DNA of 64,000 bases from Bacillota bacterium. Lineage in GTDB: Bacteria; Bacillota; Clostridia; Oscillospirales; Oscillospiraceae. Below are positions 44,368-53,873 of this stretch, one piece after another. The stretch is from contig JAEXCS010000013.1 in NCBI GenBank assembly GCA_023402075.1, forward strand, positions 1-64,000, in the 5' to 3' direction. Made by a program: the position numbers and the translations under genes. The notes beneath the pieces are model-generated. The model was not told where the DNA came from. It did not search any database and worked only from the letters and a program-made list of their open reading frames with translations. Every line of letters begins with the position of its first letter. Within the stretch, counting starts at the first letter, position 1.

Positions 44368-46041
44368 ATGGAGACAAAATTTATTGATTTAACCAACATC
44401 AAGGGCCAGCAGCGGATTGTGGAGGAAAAGATTCAGACAGCCGCCGACATCATTCGCTCCGGAGGGCTGCTGGCGGTGCCCACAGAGACGGTATACGGCT
44501 TGGGAGCCAATGCGTTGGACGAAGCGGCGGTAAGCAGGATTTTTGAGGCGAAGGGTCGGCCACAGGACAATCCCCTGATTATCCATGTGCCGTCTGCCCA
44601 GTGGCTGCCCCGGTTCTGTGTAGACGTGCCGCCGCTGGCATATACGCTGGCACGGAATTTCTGGCCCGGGCCGCTTACTATGATTTTAAAGCGGAGTCCC
44701 GCTATCCCCGCCGCAGTGACGGCGGGACTGGATACGGTGGGCGTTCGCTGCCCGGCCCACACGGTGACACAGGCCATCATCCGCTATGCGGGGGTACCCA
44801 TCGCAGCACCCTCTGCCAATCTCTCCGGTCGTCCAAGCTGTACCTCTGCCGCGGACGTGGCGGCGGATATGGACGGCAGAATTGAAGGAATCGTGGACGG
44901 CGGTCCCTGCACTGTGGGAGTGGAATCCACCATCGTGGATTTGACCGTTTCTCCGCCTAGGATGCTCCGTCCCGGCGGACTTCCGCTGGAAGACCTTCAG
45001 CGGGTGCTGGGGGAAATTGAAGTGGACAAAGCCGTCTCCGCGCCGCTGGGAGAGGGAGAAGCACCCAAAGCCCCCGGTATGAAATACCGCCATTACGCGC
45101 CCAAGGCAGCCGTCACGGTGTTCACAGGCAATCCCCGGCGGACGGCGCAGGCCGTGGTGCAGCATTTGAAGCCCGGGGTGGGCGTAATCTGTTTTGACGA
45201 GTTTGAATCCCTGTTTCAGGGCTATGAAACGCATCTGCTTGGTCCTGTGGATGATAAGGAGATTCAGGCCCAGCGCGTGTTCGACGCACTGCGGGCCTTT
45301 GATGACGGCGACGTGACGGAGATTCTGGCCCAATGCCCCGACAACCGGGGACTGGGGCTGGCCATCGGCAACCGGCTGAAAAAGGCGGCGGGCTTTAATG
45401 TGGTGGACGTAGAGGAGGAACGCATCATTCTAGGTCTTACCGGCGGCACCGGCGCGGGGAAAACCAGTGCGCTGAAGGCTGTGGAGGATTTGGGCGGATT
45501 GGCGCTGGACTGCGACGCGGTGTATTACGAACTGCTGAACACCGACACCGGCCTGCGGGACGCCATTGCCGGAGCCTTTGGCTCGCAGGTTTTTAATCCC
45601 AATGGGGCACTGAACCGTAAGGCGTTGGGCGAGCTGGTTTTTGGAGACAATGACCGGCTGGACCAGCTTAATGATATCGTGTTCCGTTTCCTTCGGCCGG
45701 AGCTGGAGCGGCGGATTGCCGCATTTCAGGGCAAGCTATGTGCGCTGGACGCGATCAACCTGTTTGAGTCCGGCATCGATAAGCTGTGCGACTGCACCGT
45801 GGCGGTGACTTCCCCCATCGAAATGCGGGTTCGGCGGATTATGGAGCGGGACGGGATTGACGAAAAGTACGCACGACTTCGTGTTTCTGCCCAGCAGCAG
45901 GACGATTACTTTCGGGAAAAGTGCGACCGGGAGCTGAGCAATACCGCTGAAACGCCCAAGGCGTTTCGGGAAACGGCTAAGGAATTTTTTATACGTCTGA
46001 TTGAGCAGATTAAGGAGGATAAGGCAAATGGCGGAAAGTAA
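44368..46041 (+). CDS. Fusion of threonylcarbamoyl-AMP synthase (Sua5/TsaC) and dephospho-CoA kinase
   Basis: 557 residues from METKFIDLTNI, behind AGAAGG. Residues ~1-345 are a full Sua5-type protein: TsaC domain with VPTETVYGLG, KGRPQDNPL and APSANLSGRP, then the C-terminal Sua5 domain (GMKYRHYAPKA). Residues ~350-545 are a CoaE-like kinase with P-loop GLTGGTGAGKT near 355-366, CDAVYYELL, GALNRKALGELVF and a DAINLFESG metal site where most CoaE have D-x-PLLFE. It would act in both t6A tRNA modification and the last step of CoA synthesis. The join lies in one unbroken frame. It overlaps the next gene by 14 bp. Confidence 0.92.
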   Translation: METKFIDLTNIKGQQRIVEEKIQTAADIIRSGGLLAVPTETVYGLGANALDEAAVSRIFEAKGRPQDNPLIIHVPSAQWLPRFCVDVPPLAYTLARNFWPGPLTMILKRSPAIPAAVTAGLDTVGVRCPAHTVTQAIIRYAGVPIAAPSANLSGRPSCTSAADVAADMDGRIEGIVDGGPCTVGVESTIVDLTVSPPRMLRPGGLPLEDLQRVLGEIEVDKAVSAPLGEGEAPKAPGMKYRHYAPKAAVTVFTGNPRRTAQAVVQHLKPGVGVICFDEFESLFQGYETHLLGPVDDKEIQAQRVFDALRAFDDGDVTEILAQCPDNRGLGLAIGNRLKKAAGFNVVDVEEERIILGLTGGTGAGKTSALKAVEDLGGLALDCDAVYYELLNTDTGLRDAIAGAFGSQVFNPNGALNRKALGELVFGDNDRLDQLNDIVFRFLRPELERRIAAFQGKLCALDAINLFESGIDKLCDCTVAVTSPIEMRVRRIMERDGIDEKYARLRVSAQQQDDYFREKCDRELSNTAETPKAFRETAKEFFIRLIEQIKEDKANGGK

Positions 46042-47437
46042 AAAGACGAAGGAGCTGCGCGAAAAGCTTCTCGCCGGAAAAAAGCATGGCTACGACCGAT
46101 TTGACACCAAGAATGAGAAGGACATGGAGTCCTACTGCGCGGATTATCGGAAATTTTTGGACGCGGGGAAGACCGAGCGAGAGTGCGCCGGAGAGCTGGT
46201 GCGGCTGGCGGAGGCGGCAGGCTTCCGTGCATTTACCCGGGGCATGGAGCTGAAAACGGGGGACAAGCTGTACTTTTCCAATCGGAGCAAGAGCGTGTAT
46301 CTGGCCCGTATTGGCAAGCAGCCCCTCAGCGTCGGCGCGCAGATTGCCGCCGCCCATATCGACTCGCCCCGGCTGGATTTAAAACCCAATCCCCTGTATG
46401 AGGATGGTGAACTGGCCTATTTCAAGACCCATTATTACGGCGGCATCCGCAAGTATCAGTGGACCACTGTCCCTCTGGAGCTTCGCGGCGTGGTGGCGCT
46501 GAAAAATGGGGAGACTGTTCCTGTGCGCATTGGCGCGGATGAGGGTGACCCCAAGTTGGTTATTACTGACCTGCTGCCCCATCTGGGAGCCGAGCAGAAC
46601 AAAAAGCCCCTGGGCGAGGCAATTCCCGGCGAGACGCTGAATCTGCTGCTGGGCAGCCGTCCACTGCCGGACAGCGAGGGCGGTGACCGGGTGAAGCTGG
46701 CAGTGATGCAGCTTCTCAACGAAAAATACGGCATTGTGGAGGAGGATTTGACCTCCGCCGAGCTGGAAGCCGTCCCTGCATCCATGTCCTGCGACATCGG
46801 GTTGGACCGCAGTATGATCGGGGCCTATGGACATGACGACCGGGTGTGTGCGTATGCGGCGTTTCGGGCGCTGGTGGACTTGGAGGAAACGCCGGAAAAG
46901 ACCGCGGTGTGCATCCTGACGGACAAGGAGGAAATTGGCTCCGATGGTGTGACCGGCTTGCAGTCCGCCGCGTTTGACACCTTTATGGAGGATTTGTGCG
47001 AAGCGCAGGGCGTTCCTCTGCGGGTGTGTCTTGAGAAGTCTTTCTGTCTCAGCGCGGACGTGACCGCCGCGTTTGACCCCAATTTCTCTGACGTGTTTGA
47101 AAAGCGGAACGCCGCATGGCTGAATCACGGCGTGGGTCTTTGCAAATACACCGGCGCACGGGGTAAATCCGGCGCGTCCGATGCCGACGCGGAGACGGTG
47201 GCCTATGTCCGCTCGCTGTTTGACGAGGCGGATGTGCTTTGGCAGATTGCAGAGCTGGGCAAGGTGGACGCGGGCGGCGGCGGTACGGTGGCGGCCTATA
47301 TGGCCAACCGCAACATCGCCACGCTGGACGCGGGCGTTCCGGTGCTGAGCATGCACGCCCCCTTTGAGGTGGTGGCCAAGCTTGACTGCTACGAAACCTA
47401 CAAGGGCATGAAGGCTGTGTTTCTGGCAAAGAAATAA
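46028..47437 (+). CDS. M18-family aminopeptidase
   Basis: 469 residues from MAESKKTKELREKLL, behind AAGGAGG; the start lies in the end of the preceding gene. Metal-binding motifs are AAHIDSPRLDLKP, LTDKEEIGSDGVTG, SADVTAAFDPNF and VLSMHAPFEV. It belongs to the longer bacterial M18 branch and differs from the M18 gene at 22340. A cytosolic peptide-trimming enzyme. Confidence 0.93.
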   Translation: MAESKKTKELREKLLAGKKHGYDRFDTKNEKDMESYCADYRKFLDAGKTERECAGELVRLAEAAGFRAFTRGMELKTGDKLYFSNRSKSVYLARIGKQPLSVGAQIAAAHIDSPRLDLKPNPLYEDGELAYFKTHYYGGIRKYQWTTVPLELRGVVALKNGETVPVRIGADEGDPKLVITDLLPHLGAEQNKKPLGEAIPGETLNLLLGSRPLPDSEGGDRVKLAVMQLLNEKYGIVEEDLTSAELEAVPASMSCDIGLDRSMIGAYGHDDRVCAYAAFRALVDLEETPEKTAVCILTDKEEIGSDGVTGLQSAAFDTFMEDLCEAQGVPLRVCLEKSFCLSADVTAAFDPNFSDVFEKRNAAWLNHGVGLCKYTGARGKSGASDADAETVAYVRSLFDEADVLWQIAELGKVDAGGGGTVAAYMANRNIATLDAGVPVLSMHAPFEVVAKLDCYETYKGMKAVFLAKK

Positions 47438-47452
47438 CCTGCGACAAAGTTC

Positions 47453-47480
47453 GGCCCCCAGCTCAAAAAAGCTGGGGGCC
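47453..47480. terminator. Hairpin between convergent M18 and asnA genes
   Basis: GGCCCCCAGCT (47453-47463), loop CAAAAA, AGCTGGGGGCC (47470-47480). Stable 11 bp stem; GATAAAATTT follows. Confidence 0.8.
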
Positions 47481-47581
47481 GATAAAATTTATGGAGGAGC
47501 CGCTGTCAGTGGCTCCTCCGCGCGTTTTACGGGGATCCATTGCTTGCTGTGTGGTCAATTGCTTTTCCCTGAAAAGAAGAC

Positions 47582-48589
47582 TTACAGAAGGATGATACCG
47601 GCCTGTTCGCAGGCAGCAATCGTGTCCTTGTCCCAGAGACTGGCCTGAACTTCACCAATGTGGCAAGTGCCAAGCAGCAGCATGCACAGCCGAGACTGGC
47701 CGATGCCGCCGCCGATGGACTGGGGCAGTTCACTGTTCAGCAGCATTTTATGGAAGGGAAGGTTTCTCCGCTCGTCGTGGCCGGAGAGGGTGAGCTGGCG
47801 GTCCAGCGCTGTCTCGTCAACCCGGATACCCATGGAGGAAACCTCAAAATTGCGCTCCAAAACCGGATTCCACATGAGAATGTCGCCATTGAGCGTCCAG
47901 TCGTCATAGTCCGGGGCGCGACCGTCATGGGGCTTGCCGGAGTTAAGCTTGCCACCGATTTGCATGAGGAACACAGTGCGGTGCTTCTGGCAGACAGCCT
48001 TTTCCCGTTCGTTGGGGGTCAGATCCGGGAAACGGTCCTCCAACTCCTGCGTGGTGATGAAAAACACATCACGGTCCGGGCGGAAGGTGAGGGCAGGATA
48101 GGTTTTGCGCAAATCCTCCGCCGTGTCGCAGATGGAGCCAACAATGGTGCGGACGGTGTCCTTGAGGAACTGGAGATTCCGGTCCTCGCGGCGAATGTGC
48201 TTTTCCCAGTCCCACTGGTCCACGTACACAGAATGGAGATTGTCCACCTCCTCATCCCGGCGGATGGCGTTCATGTCGGTATACAGGCCTGTTCCGGCCT
48301 TGAACTCATACCGCTTCAGGGCCAGACGCTTCCATTTGGCGAGGGAGTGAACCACCTGCCCGTCGGTTCCCACATCGGGGATGTCAAAGCTCACGGCACG
48401 CTCCACGCCGTTGAGGTCGTCGTTCAAGCCTGTGGCCCCGTCCACGAACAGGGGGGCGGAAACCCGGTGAAGGTCCAGCCGCTCGGTCAGGTTTTTCTGA
48501 AAATCGGCGTGGATAAACTCAATGGCGCGCTGAAGCTGGTTGTTGGTCAGGGGCATTTTGTAACCGGCGGGAATTACAATTTTACTCAT
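47582..48589 (-). CDS. asnA: Aspartate--ammonia ligase (asparagine synthetase A)
   Basis: 335 residues. AsnA is related to class II tRNA synthetases and makes asparagine from aspartate, ammonia and ATP. Family phrases: GLNDDLNGVERAVSFDIP, YTDMNAIRRDEEVDNLHSVYVDQWDWEK, GKPHDGRAPDYDDW and SIGGGIGQSRLCMLLL. It follows gltX by 41 nt on the same strand and is probably co-transcribed. Confidence 0.97.
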   Translation of the reverse strand: MSKIVIPAGYKMPLTNNQLQRAIEFIHADFQKNLTERLDLHRVSAPLFVDGATGLNDDLNGVERAVSFDIPDVGTDGQVVHSLAKWKRLALKRYEFKAGTGLYTDMNAIRRDEEVDNLHSVYVDQWDWEKHIRREDRNLQFLKDTVRTIVGSICDTAEDLRKTYPALTFRPDRDVFFITTQELEDRFPDLTPNEREKAVCQKHRTVFLMQIGGKLNSGKPHDGRAPDYDDWTLNGDILMWNPVLERNFEVSSMGIRVDETALDRQLTLSGHDERRNLPFHKMLLNSELPQSIGGGIGQSRLCMLLLGTCHIGEVQASLWDKDTIAACEQAGIILL

Positions 48590-48630
48590 GTTGGGTTACC
48601 CATCCTTCTGATTTTGAATTTCACCGGCAC

Positions 48631-50130
48631 TCAGCCCAGCAGGGAGAGGCCGTGCCGCAGTCTTTTCAGTGTTTCGTCCCGTCCCAGAATGCGGCAGATT
48701 TCCACCGCGCCCCCGGGCGTCACCAGCTTGCCCGCCGCCGCGATGCGCACGGGCCACATCAGCGTGGCGTTTTTCACTTCCAGCTTTTCGGCAAGGCCCG
48801 TCAGCGCGCCGTGGATTGCGTCCGTATCCCAAGTGGGCAGCGTCTCCAGCGCCGGAATGACGGCGGAGAGCATCGCTTTGGAAATTTCCTTGTCCGTTTT
48901 GGATTTTTTGTTGACATAAAATTCAAGGTCATAGTCGGGAAGTGCGTCGAAAAAGTCAACCTTTTCGGGAATTTCCGTCAGCTTTTCGCACCGGGCCTGC
49001 AACAGCGCGGCAACGTCTGCGGGATTGATGTCCGGGATCTTCACGCTTTGGCGGATATATGGCTCTGCAATTTTTGCAAATTCCTCCGGCGCAAGGGCGC
49101 GGAGATAGGTGGCATTGAAGTAATCCAGCTTTGCAATGTCAAAAATCGCGGGAGATTTGGAGATTCCGGCAATGTCGAAAACTTCTACAAGCTCGTCCAG
49201 AGAGAAGATTTCCTGCTCCTTCTGCTCGCCTTTAGGCGCCCAGCCCAGCAGGGCGACATAATTCAAAACAGCGGTGGTGAGATACCCCTGCGCGATTAAA
49301 TCCTCGTAGGAGGGGTCCCCGTGGCGCTTGGACATCTTGTTATGCGCGTCCCGCATAACGGGAGAGCAGTGGACATAGGTGGGAATTTCCCAGCCGAAGG
49401 CCTGATACAGCAAATTGTACTTGGGCGCGGAACTGAGGTATTCGCTGCCCCGGACCACGTGGGTAATGCCCATGAGATGGTCGTCCACCACGTTGGCAAA
49501 ATTATAGGTGGGCAACCCGTCGGACTTGATCAGAACCTGATCGTCCAGCGTGTCGTTTTCCACGGTGATGTCCCCGAAGGTCACGTCGTGGAAAGTTGTG
49601 CTGCCCTCCCGGGGGATTTTCTGGCGGATGACGTGGGGGGTTCCCGCGTCCAGCTTGTCCTGAATTTCGTTGAAGGGAAGGTCGGGACAGCCGCACTGGT
49701 GCTTTTTAACCTTCACACCCTCGGAAACCTCCTGCGCCTCGTCCTCCTCTTTCCCGCAGAAGCAGCGGTAGGCAGAGCCTTTTTCCACCAGCAGCCCGGC
49801 GTACTTTCCGTACAGCTCCCGCCGTTCCGACTGGATATAGGGGCCCACCGGGCCACCCACGTCCGGGCCTTCGTCGTGTCCAAGGCCGCACTGGGCCATA
49901 GTCTTGTAGATGACGTCGGTAGCGCCCTCTACAAGGCGGCCCTGATCGGTGTCCTCAATGCGCAGGAGAAATGTGCCGCCCGCGTGGCGTGCGATGAGCC
50001 AGGTGTACAGCGCGGTGCGCAGGTTGCCCACGTGCATATAACCGGTGGGGGAGGGGGCGAAACGGGTGCGGACCTTCCCTTTGGGAATCCGAGCCTCCAT
50101 TTCGTCAATGAATGCTTTATCTACGGCCAT
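48631..50130 (-). CDS. gltX: Glutamate--tRNA ligase
   Basis: 499 residues, class I synthetase. The HIGH-type motif is in FAPSPTGYMHVGNLR, and the KMSKS-type motif reads KMSKRHGDPS. A Cys-rich segment, CFCGKEEDEAQ...KKHQCGC, is present in the CP1 region. The C-terminal anticodon domain begins around 380. GGAGGT precedes the ATG. GatCAB is not in the window, so discriminating or non-discriminating use cannot be judged. Confidence 0.97.
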   Translation of the reverse strand: MAVDKAFIDEMEARIPKGKVRTRFAPSPTGYMHVGNLRTALYTWLIARHAGGTFLLRIEDTDQGRLVEGATDVIYKTMAQCGLGHDEGPDVGGPVGPYIQSERRELYGKYAGLLVEKGSAYRCFCGKEEDEAQEVSEGVKVKKHQCGCPDLPFNEIQDKLDAGTPHVIRQKIPREGSTTFHDVTFGDITVENDTLDDQVLIKSDGLPTYNFANVVDDHLMGITHVVRGSEYLSSAPKYNLLYQAFGWEIPTYVHCSPVMRDAHNKMSKRHGDPSYEDLIAQGYLTTAVLNYVALLGWAPKGEQKEQEIFSLDELVEVFDIAGISKSPAIFDIAKLDYFNATYLRALAPEEFAKIAEPYIRQSVKIPDINPADVAALLQARCEKLTEIPEKVDFFDALPDYDLEFYVNKKSKTDKEISKAMLSAVIPALETLPTWDTDAIHGALTGLAEKLEVKNATLMWPVRIAAAGKLVTPGGAVEICRILGRDETLKRLRHGLSLLG

Positions 50131-50161
50131 GAATTTACCTCCATGTGTTGTTTAACAATTT

Positions 50162-50190
50162 ATTATCGCTTTTGCAGCCCGGAATGTCAA
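50162..50190 (-). promoter_or_regulatory. Predicted promoter of gltX-asnA
   Basis: Minus strand TTGACA (50190-50185), 17 nt, GATAAT (50167-50162). Start near 50155, 25 nt before gltX; no T-box leader fits. Confidence 0.75.
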
Positions 50191-50258
50191 GGGGTTTCCT
50201 GCCGCAAACAAGGCGGAAAAGGGGATACCCGTGCCGGGGCAAAATCCCCGGAAACAGA

Positions 50259-50287
50259 TTGCACTTTCCAATGCTTCGTGCTACAAT
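50259..50287 (+). promoter_or_regulatory. Predicted promoter of trpS
   Basis: TTGCAC at 50259-50264, 17 nt, TACAAT at 50282-50287 with extended TGC. The leader of ~55 nt is too short for a T-box. Confidence 0.7.
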
Positions 50288-50351
50288 AACAAGGCTATAT
50301 TGCCGCTTTATGGCCAAAGGGCGCGAGAGCGGCGGATTTTGAGGTGGTATC

Positions 50352-51359
50352 ATGGAAAACGAGACGCTTAAACGGCGGATTCTCAGCGGAATTCAGCCCT
50401 CCGGCGACCTGACCCTTGGCTCCTATCTGGGGGCCATCCGCAACTGGGCGGCGCTGGCGGACGAGTACGACTGCTTTTATATGCTGGCGGATATGCACAC
50501 CATCACGGTTCGGCAGGAGCCGGCGGAGCTTCGGCGGCGCACCCTGACGCAGCTGGCTGCTTATATTGCCTGCGGCCTTGATCCGGAGAAAAACACCCTG
50601 TTTGTTCAATCTCATGTTCCGGCCCACGCCCAGCTTGCATGGGTGCTGGACTGCTACACCATGTACGGCGAGCTGAGCCGCATGACCCAGTTTAAGGACA
50701 AGTCCGCCAAAAACACGGACAATATTAACGCAGGTCTGTTTACCTACCCGGCCTTGATGGCGGCAGACATTTTGTTGTATCAGGCGGACTTGGTGCCGGT
50801 GGGCGGCGACCAGAAGCAGCATGTGGAGATCTGCCGGGACATTGCCAGCCGGTTCAACGGGATTTACGGCAGCGTGTTCAAGATTCCCGAGCCGTATATT
50901 CCTCAGGTGGGGGCGCGGATTATGAGCCTGACCTCTCCCGAGAGCAAGATGAGCAAGTCCGACAAGGATCAGAACGGCTGCGTTTATATGCTGGAAAAGC
51001 CGGAGGATATTCTGCGCAAGTTCAAAAAAGCGGTGACGGATTCCGAAGCCTGCGTGCGGTATGACCAGAAGGAAAAGCCGGGCGTGTCCAATTTGATGCA
51101 GATTTACTCCGTGTGCACCGGACGGGACTTTGCCGCCATCGAAGCGGAATTCGCCGGGCGCGGCTATGGGGACTTCAAAGCCGCCGTGGGCGAAGCCGTG
51201 GTAGAGTTGCTGCGCCCCATCCGTGAGGAGACGGAGCGGTTGCTGGCGGACAAAGCGGCCCTTCAGGCCATCTACCGCGACGGCGCGGAGCGGGCGTCCC
51301 GCGTGGCGGGGCGGACGCTGGGCAAGGTTTACAAAAAGGTCGGCTTTATCGACCGGTGA
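50352..51359 (+). CDS. trpS: Tryptophan--tRNA ligase
   Basis: 335 residues. HIGH-type loop GIQPSGDLTLGSYLGAI and KMSKS in SKMSKSDKDQ; GGDQKQHVEICRDIA is the tryptophan and ATP-binding segment. The usual bacterial size. It sits divergent from gltX and precedes the WecA-type gene by 60 nt. Confidence 0.97.
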   Translation: MENETLKRRILSGIQPSGDLTLGSYLGAIRNWAALADEYDCFYMLADMHTITVRQEPAELRRRTLTQLAAYIACGLDPEKNTLFVQSHVPAHAQLAWVLDCYTMYGELSRMTQFKDKSAKNTDNINAGLFTYPALMAADILLYQADLVPVGGDQKQHVEICRDIASRFNGIYGSVFKIPEPYIPQVGARIMSLTSPESKMSKSDKDQNGCVYMLEKPEDILRKFKKAVTDSEACVRYDQKEKPGVSNLMQIYSVCTGRDFAAIEAEFAGRGYGDFKAAVGEAVVELLRPIREETERLLADKAALQAIYRDGAERASRVAGRTLGKVYKKVGFIDR

Positions 51360-51419
51360 TTACGGCGCGCGCTGCCAAGAAGACTGAACATGCGCGCGGT
51401 GAAAGGAAACGTTGTCGCA

Positions 51420-52697
51420 ATGCTAATCAATACAAATCTGCTGACCGGGGTGTTTCTGGCTTTGCTGGTGGCGCTGACGGTGAGCTTTCTGGCGTCTCCG
51501 GTGGTGAAGGCGTTTGCCTATAAGGTGGGCGCCATCGACGTTCCAAAGGATAACCGTCGGATGCACCATATCCCCATCCCCCGGCTGGGGGGATTGGCGA
51601 TTTTTCTGGGCTTCATTGTCAGCATTCTGCTGTTTGCGAAGATGACAAATCAGTTTCGAAGCATTTTGCTGGGAGCGGTGATTATCGTGGTGCTGGGCGT
51701 GGTGGACGATATTACCCCCCTGCCCGCCAAATTCAAGTTTCTGGTTCAAATCGGCGCGGCGCTGATTCCCACGCTGAACGGCGTGCAGATTCATGTGCTG
51801 AGCAATCCCAATCTATTCTCGCCCAATCCCTATTGGGATATGGGCATGCTGTCTATCCCCGCCACGGTGCTGTGGATTGTGGCCATCACCAACGCCGTGA
51901 ACCTCATCGACGGACTGGATGGATTGGCCATCGGTGTGTCCGCCATTTCCGCCACCACCGTGCTGGTAATTTCCCTGCTGGTGAGCGAGGTGCAGGTGGC
52001 CGTGGTCATGGCCGCGCTGGTGGGGGCGTGCGTGGGATTTATGCCCTATAATCTCAACCCTGCCAAAATGTTTATGGGCGACACCGGGGCCACGTTTTTG
52101 GGGTATATTCTGGCCTGTATGTCTGTGGAGGGGCTGTTTAAGTCCTGGGCCATCATCTCGTTTGCGGTGCCGTTTCTGATTCTGGGCCTGCCGATTTTCG
52201 ACACGGCCTTTGCCATTCTCCGCCGCCTTGCCCACGGGCAAAGCCCCATGCAGGCGGACCGAAGCCACATTCACCACCGCCTGATCGACATGGGACTGAA
52301 CCAGAAGCAGGCGGTTGCCACACTGTATGTGATTTCCGCGATTTTGGGTCTCAGCGCCGTGGTGCTAACCACCAGCGGCGAGCTGCGGGCCATGATGTTT
52401 TTCGTGTCGCTGTGCGTGGTGGCTGTGGTGGCTGCCAGAGTTATTTTCCCCAAGGAGGTCCGGGAGGAGCTTCATGAGGAGATAGAGGAGCTGAGGGACC
52501 ACGGCCACCATGCTGAAAAGAAGGAGAACATGGAAGTGGACAAACCCCTTGCCGGGGAGGAACCGGAAGCGGAACATACTCCCGGCCCTTGCGAGGGGAA
52601 TCAGGAAGTGTCGCAGGAGAAAATCGCTTCGGCGCAGGCTGATGAAGAAGTAAAAACGCAGGAGCCGGACGGCTGGGAAGGAGAGGAGGATCAGTGA
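51420..52697 (+). CDS. Undecaprenyl-phosphate N-acetylglucosaminyl-1-phosphate transferase (WecA/TagO/MraY family)
   Basis: 425 residues from the ATG at 51420 (MLINTNLLTG), after AAAGGA; an ATG 10 codons earlier has no ribosome-binding site. About eleven membrane helices. Conserved motifs: GVVDDITPLP, NLIDGLDGLA, FMGDTGATFLGY and SHIHHRLIDMG, the last a mark of WecA/TagO rather than MraY. It starts wall polymer synthesis on undecaprenyl phosphate. A cytosolic C-terminal tail of ~80 residues (from EVREELHEEIEELRD) is highly acidic and probably disordered. Its stop overlaps wecB (TGATG); the two form one pathway. Confidence 0.93.
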   Translation: MLINTNLLTGVFLALLVALTVSFLASPVVKAFAYKVGAIDVPKDNRRMHHIPIPRLGGLAIFLGFIVSILLFAKMTNQFRSILLGAVIIVVLGVVDDITPLPAKFKFLVQIGAALIPTLNGVQIHVLSNPNLFSPNPYWDMGMLSIPATVLWIVAITNAVNLIDGLDGLAIGVSAISATTVLVISLLVSEVQVAVVMAALVGACVGFMPYNLNPAKMFMGDTGATFLGYILACMSVEGLFKSWAIISFAVPFLILGLPIFDTAFAILRRLAHGQSPMQADRSHIHHRLIDMGLNQKQAVATLYVISAILGLSAVVLTTSGELRAMMFFVSLCVVAVVAARVIFPKEVREELHEEIEELRDHGHHAEKKENMEVDKPLAGEEPEAEHTPGPCEGNQEVSQEKIASAQADEEVKTQEPDGWEGEEDQ

Positions 52698-53848
52698 TGA
52701 AAAACATTCGCGTCATGAGCGTCTTTGGCACCCGGCCCGAGGCTATCAAAATGGCGCCGCTTGTCAAGGAGCTTGCTGCCCGGGAGGGCATTGAGAGCCT
52801 TTGCTGTGTCACCGCCCAACACCGCCAGATGCTGGACTCCGTGCTGGAGGTGTTTCACCTGAAGCCGGATTGGGATTTGGACATCATGACCCCCCGGCAG
52901 ACGCTTTCTACCATTACCAGTAAGTGCCTTTCTGGGATGGATGAGGCCATTGATGCCCTGAAACCGGATTTGATTCTGGTTCACGGAGACACCTCCACCA
53001 CCTTTGCAGGGGCACTGTCAGCGTTTTATCATCAGGTGAAGGTAGGTCATGTAGAGGCTGGATTAAGAACCTATGACAAGTATTCCCCCTTTCCGGAGGA
53101 AATGAACCGGGTGATGACCTCGCGGCTGGCAGACCTCCATTTTTGCCCCACCGCGGGAAACCGAGACAACCTGCGCCGGGAGAGCGTGCGGGGCGATCTG
53201 TTTATTACCGGCAATACGGTGATTGACGCGCTGCGCACCACCGTCCGCCATGGCTTTCACTTCTCCACAGAGGAACTGAACAGTCTGCCTTACGGAGAGA
53301 AAAAGGTGTGTCTTGTCACCTGCCACCGCAGAGAGAACTACGGGGAGCCTATGAAAAACATCATGATTGCTCTGCGCCGGATTGCGGAGGAAAACAAGGA
53401 TGTGGAGTTGGTATATCCCGTCCATCTCAGTCCTGTGGTGCGGGAGAGCGTGGACCAATATCTCCGTGGCGCACCCCGCGTCCACCTGATTGATCCGCTG
53501 CCTGCCGATGAAATGCACAACCTGATGGCTTTGTGTTATCTGGTGCTGACCGACTCGGGAGGACTTCAGGAGGAGGCCCCTGCCCTTGGAAAGCCTGTTC
53601 TGGTGCTTCGGCGGGAGACGGAGCGGCCCGAGGCCGTGGCCGCTGGAACGGTGAAGCTTGCCGGGGTGGCGCAGGACGATATTGTTACCATGGCCACCCG
53701 TTTGCTGCGGGATCGGGAAGCCTATGACAAAATGGCCCGTGCCGTGAATCCTTATGGAGACGGACGTGCCTGCGGACGCATTGCGGACGCGGTGGAGTGG
53801 CATTTCGGTCTGCGCCGTGACCCGCCGGAGGACTATTCCGGCGTCTGA
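52697..53848 (+). CDS. wecB: UDP-N-acetylglucosamine 2-epimerase (non-hydrolysing)
   Basis: 383 residues from the ATG at 52697, 7 nt after GAGGAGG (a GTG one codon before is the alternative). Converts UDP-GlcNAc to UDP-ManNAc. Seen: FGTRPEAIKMAPLV, VHGDTSTTFAGA, HVEAGLRTYDKYSPFPEE, TCHRRENYGEP and TDSGGLQEEAPALGKP, with the nucleotide-binding His and Glu. Coupled to the WecA/TagO-type gene, it would feed ManNAc into wall teichoic-acid-like or linkage-unit polymers. Confidence 0.96.
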   Translation: MKNIRVMSVFGTRPEAIKMAPLVKELAAREGIESLCCVTAQHRQMLDSVLEVFHLKPDWDLDIMTPRQTLSTITSKCLSGMDEAIDALKPDLILVHGDTSTTFAGALSAFYHQVKVGHVEAGLRTYDKYSPFPEEMNRVMTSRLADLHFCPTAGNRDNLRRESVRGDLFITGNTVIDALRTTVRHGFHFSTEELNSLPYGEKKVCLVTCHRRENYGEPMKNIMIALRRIAEENKDVELVYPVHLSPVVRESVDQYLRGAPRVHLIDPLPADEMHNLMALCYLVLTDSGGLQEEAPALGKPVLVLRRETERPEAVAAGTVKLAGVAQDDIVTMATRLLRDREAYDKMARAVNPYGDGRACGRIADAVEWHFGLRRDPPEDYSGV

Positions 53849-53873
53849 GCCGGACGCGCGGAGAGGGGGCCTC

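Noticed and set aside
47660..48919. 419-codon plus-strand frame across asnA and gltX
   Set aside because: Antisense to two clear housekeeping genes.
50131..50351. T-box leader before gltX or trpS
   Set aside because: Both leaders are under ~60 nt by the predicted promoters, too short for a T-box, and no T-box sequence is seen.
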